Part shown: positions 54,075 to 62,107 of the stretch, piece by piece
Layout of the letters: each line of letters starts with the position of its first letter
Position numbering within the stretch: the stretch's first letter is position 1
NCBI GenBank assembly: GCA_034428935.1
Contig: DAOUHB010000207.1
Span: forward strand, 62,001 to 126,000
Source of the DNA: JAAYZQ01 sp034428935
GTDB lineage: Bacteria; Chloroflexota; Anaerolineae; JAAYZQ01
DNA: 64,000 bases
Reading direction: 5' to 3'
Notes under the pieces: model-generated
Databases searched by the model: none
Told to the model about the DNA's origin: nothing
The model's input: the letters and a program-made list of their open reading frames with translations, nothing else
Made by a program: the position numbers and the translations under genes

Positions 54075-54401
54075 CTATCTCTTTTGCGCGCATTGGACGC
54101 AGCGCCTGGTATCGGGCACGATCTCCAGGCGCGCGGGATCAATCGGCTTGCCGCATCGTTCACAAATGCCGTAATCGCCCTCTTCGGCCTTGCGCAAGGC
54201 CGCTTCGAGAGAGCGAGCCTGGTGTTCCGCCCGCTGCTTTAAGGCCAGGCACATCTCCCACTCGTAGATGCTCGGGTCGCCCTTACCCAGGCCGTAATCG
54301 CCCTTGCCCTCGAGGCGCGCCTCGAGGCGCGCGAGTTCGGCCAGCGTTTCAGCCAACCGTTCTTCCAGGCGCTGTCTTAATTCAGTTTGAGTGGCAGTCA
54401 T
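54075..54401 (-). CDS. TraR/DksA family zinc-finger protein
   Basis: The 108-residue protein has an N-terminal helical part (about residues 5-72) that could form the coiled-coil hairpin of DksA. A C4 zinc finger has Cys80, Cys83, Cys101 and Cys104, with the family sequence GICERCGKPIDPARLEIVPDTRRC. Such proteins enter the RNA polymerase secondary channel and adjust transcription of rRNA and stress genes. The acidic tip residues of E. coli DksA are not obvious here. The open frame extends upstream, but ATG at 54401 gives the family length. It lies 145 bp after the S1-protein gene. Confidence 0.88.
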   Translation of the reverse strand: MTATQTELRQRLEERLAETLAELARLEARLEGKGDYGLGKGDPSIYEWEMCLALKQRAEHQARSLEAALRKAEEGDYGICERCGKPIDPARLEIVPDTRRCVQCAQKR

Positions 54402-54546
54402 GCTCGGTTCTTCACTTCCCTGCCGGCTGGCTGGCCGGCAGACATCAAACCAGCCGTTAATAGCACGCTCTCGCGGTGCGAGGGCACCTCTATGGCTCCC
54501 AGGTGCCTTCCAGAAATCCTGGCAATCTCGTGTGAGGGGTCTAGGT

Positions 54547-56403
54547 CTACACCACGGCAAACTCGGGTTCCTCGTCCGTCTCCTCGAGGTCGTCCGGCTC
54601 TGTCTCCGCCTCTGCTACCTCGCCCTCAGCCTCAGCCTCCGGTGCCTCCACCTCTGCTTCGGCCTCCGGCACTTCGGCCTCCGGGACCTCTACCTCGGCC
54701 TCGGCCTCCGGCGCCTCTACCTCTGCTTCGGCCTCCGGGACCTCTACCTCGGCCTCTACCTCCGGCGCCTCTACCTCTGCTTCGGCCTGGTCATCGGAGA
54801 CGGCAACCGGTGCGATCTCTTCTGCCGGGGCGGCAGACACTGCCGTCTCTTCTTCCTGGCCCTCGACCTCAGACCGCTCTTCGGGCTCTGCAGCCTGGGC
54901 CTCTTCTTCCCGGGGAGGCGTCAGGCGAGCTGCCCACTCGGCCCACTCGGCCTCGAGGACGCGCTTGAGGGACAATCCAAGGCGCTTGCGGCGCGCATCG
55001 ATGCGGATGATGCGCAGCAGCAGCAGATCGCCCTTTTTCACCACCTCTTTCGGGTGCGAGATGGGAGCGTCGGCCAGCTCCGAGACGTGGATGAGGCCCT
55101 CGATGCCCTCGTCGATCTCGGCAAAGGCACCAAAGTCGACGACGTTGGTGACCACACCCTCGACCAACTGGCCCAGCTCGTATTTGTCTTCCACCAGGGC
55201 CCAGGGCTCGGGTTCCAGGCGTTTCAGGCTCAGGGCGATGCGGTTCCGTTCCTCGTCCAGGCGCAGGACGAAAACCTCGACCTCCTGGCCGACCTTGACC
55301 ACCTCCTTGGGATGGCGCACGCGGCGCCAGCTCAACTCCGAGAGGTGAACCAGGCCATCGGCCCCGCCCAGGTCGACAAAGGCGCCAAAGCTGGCCAGGC
55401 TGCTGACCATGCCCTTGCGCACCTCACCCTCGCGCAACTCCTCCAGAAGGCGCTCGCGTTGTCGCTGGCGCCATTGCTTCTGCGCTGCCTGGGCCGAAAG
55501 GATCAGGCGCCTCTTGCGGCGGTTAATCTCAATGACCTTGACGTGCAGCTTCTCACCCACGAGCTTCGAGAGGCGGGCAAGGCGATCTTCCTGGCTCATG
55601 CCCATGGGAAAGCCCGGTATCTGGGAGGCGGGAATAAAGCCCCGCACCTCACCGATGGGCACGACGAGCCCGCCCTTGTTATAGCCCTCAACCTCGGCTT
55701 CCCAGACCTCGCCGCTTTCGGCCAGCTCTTGGGCCCGCTTCCAGGCAGCCGACTGCCGGGCCAGGTAGAGCGAGACCAGAAGGTTGCCCTCTTGGTCCTC
55801 GGGACGGAGGACATAGACGGGCACCGAATCGCCTACCTTTAACTGCTGGATAGCCTCCGGATCCATGCGCTGGAGGTCAGCGTAGGGGACGATACCGTCG
55901 CGCTTGGCGCCGACGTCCACAATAATCTCCTGGTCACGGATGGCGAGGATCGTGCCATCGCGCACCTCCCCTCGGCGAGGGCGCTGATAATCCCAGTCTT
56001 CCATGGCCAGGTCGGCCATCTCGCCTCCACCCTGGCCCTCCTCGTCGACGGTGCCCGCCTGGTATACGACGGACGCCGTCTCGCCTCCACCCTCGCTCTC
56101 CTCGTCGACGGTGCTCGCCTGGTATACGACGGGCGCCGTCTCGCCGCCGCCCTCGCTCTCCTCGTCGACGGTGTCCGCCTGGTATACGACGGGCGCCGTC
56201 TCGCCGCCGCCCTCGCTCTCCTCGTCGACGGTGTCCGCCTGGTATACGACGGGCGCCGTCTCGCCGCCGCCCTCGGTTTCGGCCTCGGCCGTCTCTTCAC
56301 CGCCTTGGTCCACGGCCTGGACCTCGGGTTCCTCAACGTTCGTTACCGGGGCCGTTTCCTCAGCAGGGACCTGTTCGCCTGCCACTGTGTATTCTGCATC
56401 CAT
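54547..56403 (-). CDS. four-S1-domain RNA-binding protein with repetitive acidic ends
   Basis: The 618-residue protein resembles ribosomal protein S1 in having four S1 domains at about residues 146-213, 231-303, 326-395 and 411-480. The last two are the most typical (FGAFVDLGGADGLVHLSELSW, FGAFAEIDEGIEGLIHVSEL). Before them are four 20-residue repeats of the type GGGETAPVVYQADTVDEESE (residues 45-124). After them is a Glu/Ala/Val/Pro-rich tail of PEAEAEVEA-like units (about 541-600). S1 binds mRNA on the 30S subunit. The acidic repeats are unusual and their role is unknown. ATG at 56403 has GGAGGAG about 11 nt upstream; the frame is open to 56736. Confidence 0.9.
   Translation of the reverse strand: MDAEYTVAGEQVPAEETAPVTNVEEPEVQAVDQGGEETAEAETEGGGETAPVVYQADTVDEESEGGGETAPVVYQADTVDEESEGGGETAPVVYQASTVDEESEGGGETASVVYQAGTVDEEGQGGGEMADLAMEDWDYQRPRRGEVRDGTILAIRDQEIIVDVGAKRDGIVPYADLQRMDPEAIQQLKVGDSVPVYVLRPEDQEGNLLVSLYLARQSAAWKRAQELAESGEVWEAEVEGYNKGGLVVPIGEVRGFIPASQIPGFPMGMSQEDRLARLSKLVGEKLHVKVIEINRRKRRLILSAQAAQKQWRQRQRERLLEELREGEVRKGMVSSLASFGAFVDLGGADGLVHLSELSWRRVRHPKEVVKVGQEVEVFVLRLDEERNRIALSLKRLEPEPWALVEDKYELGQLVEGVVTNVVDFGAFAEIDEGIEGLIHVSELADAPISHPKEVVKKGDLLLLRIIRIDARRKRLGLSLKRVLEAEWAEWAARLTPPREEEAQAAEPEERSEVEGQEEETAVSAAPAEEIAPVAVSDDQAEAEVEAPEVEAEVEVPEAEAEVEAPEAEAEVEVPEAEVPEAEAEVEAPEAEAEGEVAEAETEPDDLEETDEEPEFAVV
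54604..54783 (-). repeat. degenerate repeat coding an acidic tail
   Basis: This stretch codes about 60 residues of alternating PEAEAEVEA and PEVEAEVEV-like units at the C-terminus of the S1 protein. The DNA is correspondingly low in complexity, with repeated CTCTACCTC and CGGCCTCCG words. Confidence 0.75.
56032..56271 (-). repeat. four 60-bp in-frame tandem repeats
   Basis: Four tandem units of 60 bp encode the four 20-residue repeats at the N-terminus of the S1 protein, and a partial unit extends to each side. The third and fourth units (56152-56271) are almost identical, suggesting recent slippage or unequal crossing-over. The unit keeps the frame. Confidence 0.92.
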
Positions 56404-56747
56404 TGACGCACCACTCCTCCATAAGCTGTTCCGCGCTGCATTCCGGAAATCAAAAAAGCCCGCCGCCTGCCTGTTCCCTTCCAGGAAGGAGTCGAGCTCC
56501 CCTTCTTTGGGCCACCGCGCCCCGGCCCGCGCATATCCGCCAGGGCCAGGGACGTGTACCAGATTGGGTTCCCGCCACCAGGCGCATCGCTGCGCAGCCA
56601 ACGAGCGGCCGGTTCGAAATGCCGGCAAGCAAATCGAGCCCTGACCTCCTGGCTCGTCGCTGGCCATGGGCCGGCGGACGCGGTTGAGGCCGGGCAGCGA
56701 GGTGTCAATGATCGGGAATCCGATCTCCTGGAACACAGAGCAACGGT

Positions 56748-56776
56748 ATTATACACTATATAGCAGCGTCTGTCAA
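56748..56776 (-). promoter_or_regulatory. promoter of the S1-protein gene
   Basis: Minus-strand consensus -35 TTGACA (56771-56776) and consensus -10 TATAAT (56748-56753) have a 17-bp spacer. Transcription would begin near 56741, about 338 nt before the chosen ATG at 56403. The leader 56404-56741 shows no known riboswitch that I recognise. It contains a GGCGGCGGGC stretch followed by six T residues (56453-56458), which could be an attenuator. Confidence 0.85.
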
Positions 56777-56834
56777 ACAGGCCATCGTCATCGTGGGAAC
56801 GCCGCTCCGCGCCCCGGCGGGATTCGAGAATGGC

Positions 56835-56863
56835 TTGCCGCCCCGGACACAATGTGCTACAAT
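56835..56863 (+). promoter_or_regulatory. promoter of trmD
   Basis: TTGCCG (56835-56840) and TACAAT (56858-56863) have a 17-bp spacer, 32 bp before the trmD GTG. It is divergent from the S1-gene promoter; the two -35 boxes are about 60 bp apart. Confidence 0.7.
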
Positions 56864-56894
56864 GGGGCCCAGAAGCGGGGAGGCGGCTAAAAGC

Positions 56895-57680
56895 GTGCGT
56901 TTCGACATTCTCACCCTGTTCCCGGGGATGTTTTCCGGGCCGTTCGAGGAGAGCATCCTCAAGCGCGCCCGGGAAGCGGGATTGGTGCACATCGCCATCC
57001 ACAACATCCGCGACTATGCAGCCGGGCGCCACCGCGTGACGGACGACACACCCTACGGCGGCGGCGGGGGCATGATCATGAAGCCGGAGCCCATCTTTGC
57101 CGCGGCCGAGGCCGTCCTGGGCGAGGACCTGGGCCGCGTGCCCGTGTTGCTCCTCACGCCCCAGGGAGAGCTCTTCGATCAGCGGCTGGCCCGCGCGCTC
57201 TCGCGAGAGCGCCGCCTGCTCCTCATCTGCGGCCGGTACGAGGGGGTGGACGAGCGGGTGCACCGCGGCCTGGCCACCCACCAGGTGTCTATCGGCGATT
57301 ACGTGCTGTCGGGCGGCGAGCTGCCGGCCATGGTCGTCGTGGAGGCCGTCGCCCGCCTCATCCCCGGCGTCCTGGGCGACCCGGGCGCCACCTTCGAGGA
57401 CTCGCACGCCGAGGGCCTGCTTGAATACCCACACTACACGCGCCCCCCCGTCTTTCGCGATGAGGCGGTTCCCCAGGTGCTCCTTTCGGGCAACCACGCC
57501 GAGATCACCCGCTGGCGCCGGCGGCAAGCCCTGCGCCGTACCCTCACCCGGCGGCCCGACCTGTTGCGGAGGGCGCGCCTGTCGGATGACGACCTGCGGT
57601 TGCTGCGCGAGATCGAGAGCGAGATAAGCGCCGAAAACCAGGACGAGGAGAGGGAGGAGCCCGCCAATCCCGACCCCTAG
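56895..57680 (+). CDS. trmD: tRNA (guanine-37-N1)-methyltransferase
   Basis: TrmD methylates G37 of tRNAs reading CNN codons, including tRNA-Pro, and prevents frameshifting. The 261-residue SPOUT protein has the family blocks FDILTLFPGMF, DDTPYGGGGGMIMKPEP, LLTPQGELFDQ, the knot segment ICGRYEGVDERV and IGDYVLSGGELPAM. Asp169 in FEDSH is the catalytic aspartate. The C-terminal domain reads LLEYPHYTRPPVF and ends in a Glu-rich tail. The start is GTG at 56895 with GGGGAGG upstream; the in-frame extension lacks a ribosome site. Confidence 0.96.
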   Translation: MRFDILTLFPGMFSGPFEESILKRAREAGLVHIAIHNIRDYAAGRHRVTDDTPYGGGGGMIMKPEPIFAAAEAVLGEDLGRVPVLLLTPQGELFDQRLARALSRERRLLLICGRYEGVDERVHRGLATHQVSIGDYVLSGGELPAMVVVEAVARLIPGVLGDPGATFEDSHAEGLLEYPHYTRPPVFRDEAVPQVLLSGNHAEITRWRRRQALRRTLTRRPDLLRRARLSDDDLRLLREIESEISAENQDEEREEPANPDP

Positions 57681-57683
57681 AGA

Positions 57684-57712
57684 TTGCCAACCACGGCAAA
57701 CCGTGCTATAAT
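57684..57712 (+). promoter_or_regulatory. promoter of the LCP gene with an internal inverted repeat
   Basis: TTGCCA (57684-57689) and consensus TATAAT (57707-57712) have a 17-bp spacer, starting 3 bp after the trmD stop. The spacer holds CACGG-caaa-CCGTG (57692-57705), a possible operator. Confidence 0.75.
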
Positions 57713-57727
57713 TTCCCCGCCAGTACG

Positions 57728-57747
57728 CTTGGAGTCACAACTCCAAG
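57728..57747 (+). promoter_or_regulatory. 5'-leader hairpin of the LCP gene
   Basis: A perfect 8-bp inverted repeat CTTGGAGT-caca-ACTCCAAG lies about 9 bp downstream of the expected transcription start. It would form a 5'-terminal RNA hairpin or serve as a DNA operator. Confidence 0.55.
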
Positions 57748-57834
57748 AGCAGGCTGCCGGGCCGTGGCGGGCCAGGGCCGCTTCCCAAAGGCGATCTTTC
57801 AGAGGTACTGGCCCCAGTGATAAGCGGAGAGGGC

Positions 57835-59571
57835 ATGAGACCCACAGAGATTCAACCGCTCGACGACACCTCGGGCCCACGAAGGCCGGTCTCTGACCGT
57901 CTGACGCAAGTCCTTGTCTGGGTAGCCTTTTTCTTGATAGCAGCCGTGGCCGCCCTGGTCACCGATCTGTGGCTGAGGCCCGCCACCGATGGGCCGGTAG
58001 CCGAGGCCGTCGCGCCCGCGGCAACCGCCACGGCGACGTCGCTTCCCGAGCCAAGCCCCACGCTGGTCCCACCGACGGCCACCGAGCCACTGTCGCCCAC
58101 GGCGGTGGTGACGCCCACACGCATCCCCGTGTCGCCTACGCCTGTGACACCGCCGCCCTGCGTGCCCCCCGCCGACTGGGGCATCCACGTCGTGCAGGCG
58201 GGCAACACTCTCTTCTCCCTGGCCAGGCGCTACGGCACCGACATAGAGACCCTGATGCTGGTCAACTGCCTGAACACCCACACCATCTTTATCGGACAGC
58301 AACTATACGTGCCCGGCGTCGGAGCCACCGCCACGCCGCCGGCAACCGCCATCGCCCAGGGCCCCCTGCCCACGCCGGCAGTGCCGGCCGAGCGCAGAAC
58401 GCCCGTGCCCAACCCGGCCGGGCCGGTGCTGCCCACGCTGCCGCCCACCGCGCAGCCCACGCCCACACCCCGGCCCGCCCTGGTCATCCAGATCCCCGAG
58501 GACTATATTAACATCGCGCTCCTGGGCTCTGACAAACGGCCCGGCAGCGGCGCCTGGCGCACCGACAGCATGATCGTCGTCTCGGTCGATCCCCAGGCGA
58601 ACCTGGTACGCCTCCTGTCCATCCCGCGCGACCTATGGGTCTTTATCCCGGGCCACGGCTACAACCGGGTCAACACCGCCGACCTGTGGGGCGAACTGGA
58701 CCGCCAGGGCAGCGGGCCGGAGCGGGTCAAGCAGACCATCCATCACAACCTGGGCATTCCCATACACTACTATGTGCGCATCGATTTCGCGGGGTTCATA
58801 AGCATCATCGACGCCGTGGGAGGCATCGACGTGGACGTCGAGTGCCCGCTGCCCGACATCAGCCTCACGGCGGGCATGCACCACATGAACGGGCAGGATG
58901 CGCTGCGCTACGCGCGCTCGCGCAAGAGCACCAACGACTTTGACCGGGCCCGCCGCCAGCGCAAGGTGCTCATGGCCCTCTGGGACCAGGCGCTGACCCT
59001 GGACATTATCCCGCGCATTCCCGACCTGTGGCGGGCCATGTCCAACACATTCCAGACCGATATGACCCTGGACCAGGTGATCAACATGGCCTATCTGGGC
59101 GTGCAGCTCAAGCCCCAACGCATCCTGAGCCGGGCTATTGGCCCGGCCCAGGTTCAGAGTTGGGTGACGCCCGAGGGGGCGGCGGTGTTGCTGCCGCGCC
59201 AGGAAGAGCTCAGGGCCATGCTGCAGAACTTTTACGCCCCGCTGGATACCACCCACCTGGACGACTCGAGCAAGGTGCGGGTGCGCGTGCTCAACGGCTC
59301 GCCGCGCAAGCAGGCGCAAGACCTGGCGGCATCGGCCCTGGCCTGGGAAGGCTACAAGGTGGTGGGCCGGGGCGCGGCGGATCGCCCGGACTATGCCCAA
59401 ACCGTAGTGCAGGCCTACAACGGCAGCCTGGCCGCGGCGACCGAGATCGCCCGCGCCCTGGGGGTGCCGACCACGGCCGTGCAGGACATGGCCGGCGCTA
59501 CCCAGCCCGACCCTGCGAATCCGGTGGACGTGGTGGTCGTGCTGGGCGCGAATTACAACCCGTGCCGCTAA
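57835..59571 (+). CDS. LCP family protein with LysM and LytR_C domains
   Basis: LytR-CpsA-Psr proteins transfer glycopolymers to the cell wall or modify cell-surface glycans outside the membrane. The 578-residue product has a membrane helix (about residues 27-46), a Pro/Thr stalk, one LysM domain (about 117-161), a second stalk, the LCP catalytic domain (about 225-385) and a LytR_C domain (about 480-578). The LCP domain carries GSDKRPGSGAWRTDSMIVVSV with the conserved Arg and Asp, SIPRDLWV, and RYARSRKSTNDFDRARRQ. The tail LGANYNPCR resembles the end of the S41 protein at 9.9 kb. ATG at 57835 follows GGAGAGGG; an in-frame GTG at 57817 is less likely. Confidence 0.93.
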   Translation: MRPTEIQPLDDTSGPRRPVSDRLTQVLVWVAFFLIAAVAALVTDLWLRPATDGPVAEAVAPAATATATSLPEPSPTLVPPTATEPLSPTAVVTPTRIPVSPTPVTPPPCVPPADWGIHVVQAGNTLFSLARRYGTDIETLMLVNCLNTHTIFIGQQLYVPGVGATATPPATAIAQGPLPTPAVPAERRTPVPNPAGPVLPTLPPTAQPTPTPRPALVIQIPEDYINIALLGSDKRPGSGAWRTDSMIVVSVDPQANLVRLLSIPRDLWVFIPGHGYNRVNTADLWGELDRQGSGPERVKQTIHHNLGIPIHYYVRIDFAGFISIIDAVGGIDVDVECPLPDISLTAGMHHMNGQDALRYARSRKSTNDFDRARRQRKVLMALWDQALTLDIIPRIPDLWRAMSNTFQTDMTLDQVINMAYLGVQLKPQRILSRAIGPAQVQSWVTPEGAAVLLPRQEELRAMLQNFYAPLDTTHLDDSSKVRVRVLNGSPRKQAQDLAASALAWEGYKVVGRGAADRPDYAQTVVQAYNGSLAAATEIARALGVPTTAVQDMAGATQPDPANPVDVVVVLGANYNPCR

Positions 59572-59573
59572 AT

Positions 59574-59612
59574 AAAAACGCCCGTTCAGAGCTTCGTTCG
59601 GTCATCTGAACG
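59574..59612 (-). terminator. Rho-independent terminator downstream of the ANTAR gene
   Basis: A 12-bp stem (CGCCCGTTCAGA / TCTGAACGGGCG) followed on the minus strand by TTTTTATTT ends transcription coming from the response-regulator side. On the plus strand no T-run follows, so it does not serve the LCP gene well. Confidence 0.85.
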
Positions 59613-59856
59613 GGCGCGAGAGACCGGCTGGGGCCTACCCGCACCAGTGACGGTCCTCACTTTCAACAACTCGCGTACCGGGCAAAAGGTTCAGCGTCCA
59701 GGGGTTTGTGTCCCCTGTCGCCCGGCCTGGCAGGGGACCTTTTGCCCGCAGGTTGTGCTGCTCCTGGACGCAAGACCACGTGCTCTACCGGCCCGTAGAG
59801 GGGCATACCCGACCCTGGGGGGCTAGAGCCTCGCGGCAGAAGCACCGCATGTAGCG
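59613..59856 (-). ncRNA. candidate structured RNA with a pseudoknot
   Basis: Between the response-regulator stop and the terminator lie about 245 nt without a gene but with dense pairing. A perfect 12-bp pair (59679-59690 with 59737-59748) and a perfect 9-bp pair (59694-59702 with 59763-59771) interleave, giving a pseudoknot. A 7-bp stem (59711-59717 with 59731-59737) nests inside. CTCTAC / GTAGAG and GACCG / CGGTC hairpins lie on either side. I recognise no RNase P, tmRNA, SRP, 6S or riboswitch signature. Strand is inferred from the terminator. It could be a 3' untranslated region, a small RNA or a target of the RNA-binding ANTAR regulator. Confidence 0.55.
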
Positions 59857-60459
59857 CTAAACGACGGATTGCTGCTGCGTCTGATGTGCCAGAATGATCG
59901 CCTCTGCGACGTCCTTCATGGGCTTGCGCGTGTTCATGCTCATCTTCTGAATGCGCCGGAACGCCTCGGCCTCCGAAAGGCCCTGGCTGTCCATGAGAAT
60001 CCCCTTGGCGCGGTCCACGAACTTGCGGGTTTCCAGGGCCTGCTGCAAGTCTCCGACCTGCTCTTCGACCGTTCGAAACTCGGCAAAGCGCGCCAGGGCG
60101 ACCTCGACGGCGGGAACCAGGTCTGCTTCGCGGAAGGGTTTGACGAGATAGCCGACGACGCCCGCCTCCCGGGCGCGCAGCACCAACTCCCGCTGGCTGT
60201 AGGCGGTCAGCAACAGCACGGGGGCGATGCGTTCTTCGGTCAGCATGCGAGCAGCGTCGATGCCGTCAAAGCCCTCTCCTTCGAACTTGATGTCCATGAT
60301 CACAATGTCGGGCCGGAGCTCCCGGGCCAGGTTCACGGCGCTGCGACCATCTCCAACCTCGCCGATGACCAGGTATCCCAGGTTCGTCAACATTTCGCGC
60401 AGATCCATGCGAATGATTGACTCATCGTCGGCTATAATCACACGTGTCCGCTCTGTCAT
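59857..60459 (-). CDS. response regulator with ANTAR RNA-binding domain
   Basis: The 200-residue protein has a receiver domain (Asp11, Asp12, phospho-acceptor Asp56, Thr85, Lys107) and a C-terminal ANTAR domain (about residues 136-195, KFVDRAKGILMDSQGLSEAEAFRRIQKMSMNTRKPMKDVAEAII). ANTAR regulators (EutV, NasR, PdtaR) bind paired RNA hairpins and prevent terminators from forming, so this system acts after transcription begins. ATG has AGGAGG upstream at good spacing. The cognate HisKA_2 kinase gene ends 10 bp upstream. The unexplained structured stretch and terminator directly downstream are plausible targets. Confidence 0.95.
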   Translation of the reverse strand: MTERTRVIIADDESIIRMDLREMLTNLGYLVIGEVGDGRSAVNLARELRPDIVIMDIKFEGEGFDGIDAARMLTEERIAPVLLLTAYSQRELVLRAREAGVVGYLVKPFREADLVPAVEVALARFAEFRTVEEQVGDLQQALETRKFVDRAKGILMDSQGLSEAEAFRRIQKMSMNTRKPMKDVAEAIILAHQTQQQSVV

Positions 60460-60469
60460 AGGTACCTCC

Positions 60470-61951
60470 TCAGGTGTGTTTAGGAAACGTTACAATAGCC
60501 GAGACGCCCTTGTCCCTGCCTCGAAGCTCGAACTTGCCCTTAAGATCGCCCTCGGCCAGTGTCTTGACGATGTGCAATCCCAGGCTGTTGCTCTGTTCCA
60601 GTCGAAAATCCCCGGGCAACCCCAGGCCATCGTCCTCGACGGCGATGGTGATCTGATCCCCGCTGTCGTGCAACTTGACCGTCACCGTGCCCACGTCCTG
60701 GCGGTCGTAGCCATGCTCCAGGGCGTTCTGTAGCAGCTCGTTGATCACCAAAGCACAAACCGTGGCCGGCTGCGTGGGCAGGTAAATGTTCGGCCCCTGC
60801 AACTCTAGCCGTATATTGCACTCGTGATCCAACACGCCCTCACGCACCTGGTTGATGATCCGCTGGCTGACGTCGCGGATGTTGATGACCCGCGCGTCCT
60901 GGTGGGCCAGGAACTCGTGAATGACGGCCACGCTCAGGATGCGATTGATCCCCTCCTGCAAGGCGCGGCGCACCTCTTCGGAATCGGCGCGGCGCGACTG
61001 GAGCCGCAGAAGGGAAGCAATGGTCTGCATATTGTTCTTGACCCGGTGATGGATCTCCCGGATCATGGTCACCTTGACCTGCAGTTCTTCCTGCCGGCGA
61101 CGGGTCTCGGTCTCGTCGTGGATGACCAGGATGGCACCCTGGATACGCCAACTCCCATCGCCGCGGCCTCCGCCCACGAGCCTCTTTCGCCGGGTGAGCA
61201 GGGGGATGGCCTTCTTGATCCACACCACGTCGCCGACCTTGACCTCGCCCTCGTAACAGCGGCCATGCTCCAGGGCATCGAGGAGAAGGCTGTGGTCATC
61301 CAGCTCCAGGTCCTCGATGCGGCGCTTCAAGAGCACGCCGGCATAGCCCAGGTTGCGGTACAGGCTGGTGGCCGTCTCGCTCACGTACTCGATGTGGTGC
61401 TGCGCGTCCACGATCATCAACCCGTCCTGCTCGAGCAGGGGAGTCAGCCGCTCGGCCCCTCGCATGCGGCCCGCCAGCACCATCTCCCGAAACCGGCGCA
61501 TGGCCTGGCGAAAAGCCTTGCTGCGGCGCCGGTGGCGTTCTTGCTCGATAAGATTGGTCTCGATGGAAGCTGCGGCAATGATCCGCCCATCCTGACCAAA
61601 GATAGGATACGTCTCCTGGACGATGGTTGCCGTGCGGGCCTGGCCCGCGCGCTTGCCGATAGGGCGGCGTACCTCCATCTGCCCCCGGCGCCCTTCCGTG
61701 AGGGCTCGCAGGACGGCCGGGCCATCGGAGAAGGTGATCTGGCGATCGACCATCGACTCATCGTAGATGGGCAAGATGGAATGCGGCCGAGCCTGGAACA
61801 CGACCATTGCCCGATCTGTCTCGCAGGCACTATATAGCAAGACGTCGGCGCGACTCAGGTCGGCCAGGATGCCCAGATCACCCTGGATCTTGAGCAGGAT
61901 GGCGAGATCCTCTTTGTTCAGATGTCTGCAACGTTGAACGACAGAGCTCAT
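60470..61951 (-). CDS. HisKA_2 sensor histidine kinase
   Basis: The 493-residue soluble kinase is of the PdtaS/EutW type. A GAF-like sensor region (about residues 10-140, family H_kinase_N) is followed by a PAS domain (about 170-280). The HisKA_2 domain has the phospho-His in IREIHHRVKNNMQTIASLL (His301), and the ATPase domain has the N-box INELLQNALEHG and G-box VEDDGLGLP. No membrane segment is seen, so it senses a cytosolic signal. ATG at 61951 gives the family N-terminus. It phosphorylates the ANTAR regulator encoded 10 bp downstream. A tRNA gene lies 156 bp upstream. Confidence 0.92.
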   Translation of the reverse strand: MSSVVQRCRHLNKEDLAILLKIQGDLGILADLSRADVLLYSACETDRAMVVFQARPHSILPIYDESMVDRQITFSDGPAVLRALTEGRRGQMEVRRPIGKRAGQARTATIVQETYPIFGQDGRIIAAASIETNLIEQERHRRRSKAFRQAMRRFREMVLAGRMRGAERLTPLLEQDGLMIVDAQHHIEYVSETATSLYRNLGYAGVLLKRRIEDLELDDHSLLLDALEHGRCYEGEVKVGDVVWIKKAIPLLTRRKRLVGGGRGDGSWRIQGAILVIHDETETRRRQEELQVKVTMIREIHHRVKNNMQTIASLLRLQSRRADSEEVRRALQEGINRILSVAVIHEFLAHQDARVINIRDVSQRIINQVREGVLDHECNIRLELQGPNIYLPTQPATVCALVINELLQNALEHGYDRQDVGTVTVKLHDSGDQITIAVEDDGLGLPGDFRLEQSNSLGLHIVKTLAEGDLKGKFELRGRDKGVSAIVTFPKHT

Positions 61952-62068
61952 CCTCTTCTCAACTCCGAGAAACCACCCTTCAGGTCTCGCCCAAGACGAA
62001 CGGTCTTGTAACCATTCGTCTCGGCGCAGCCACTCCACGCTCGGAACCGGGAGTGTCTGTAGATAAAG

Positions 62069-62101
62069 GGATGGTCGACGGCAACACACCATCGACCATC
62101 C
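62069..62101 (-). terminator. hairpin after tRNA-Pro
   Basis: A perfect 10-bp stem (GGATGGTCGA / TCGACCATCC) begins 7 nt after the tRNA 3' end and is followed on the minus strand by CTTTATC. It is probably a weak terminator or processing element. Confidence 0.5.
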
Positions 62102-62107
62102 TCTTTG

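Noticed and set aside
56032..56271. CRISPR-like array from regularly spaced repeats
   Set aside because: The 60-bp units are contiguous, lack spacers and keep a coding frame, so they are protein repeats.
56404..56736. In-frame N-terminal extension of the S1 protein from GTG 56736
   Set aside because: The extension is Arg/Trp/Gly-rich without similarity, has no ribosome site, and begins about 5 nt from the predicted transcription start. A 5' leader is more likely.
56404..56740. T-box or other amino-acid-sensing leader before the S1 gene
   Set aside because: A GGTGGC word and a T-run are present, but the conserved T-box sequence and specifier layout are not.
59679..59771. HDV-like self-cleaving ribozyme
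   Set aside because: The interleaved pairing resembles the HDV order, but the first two strands are separated by about 14 nt and the conserved catalytic C with its flanking joining sequence is not visible.
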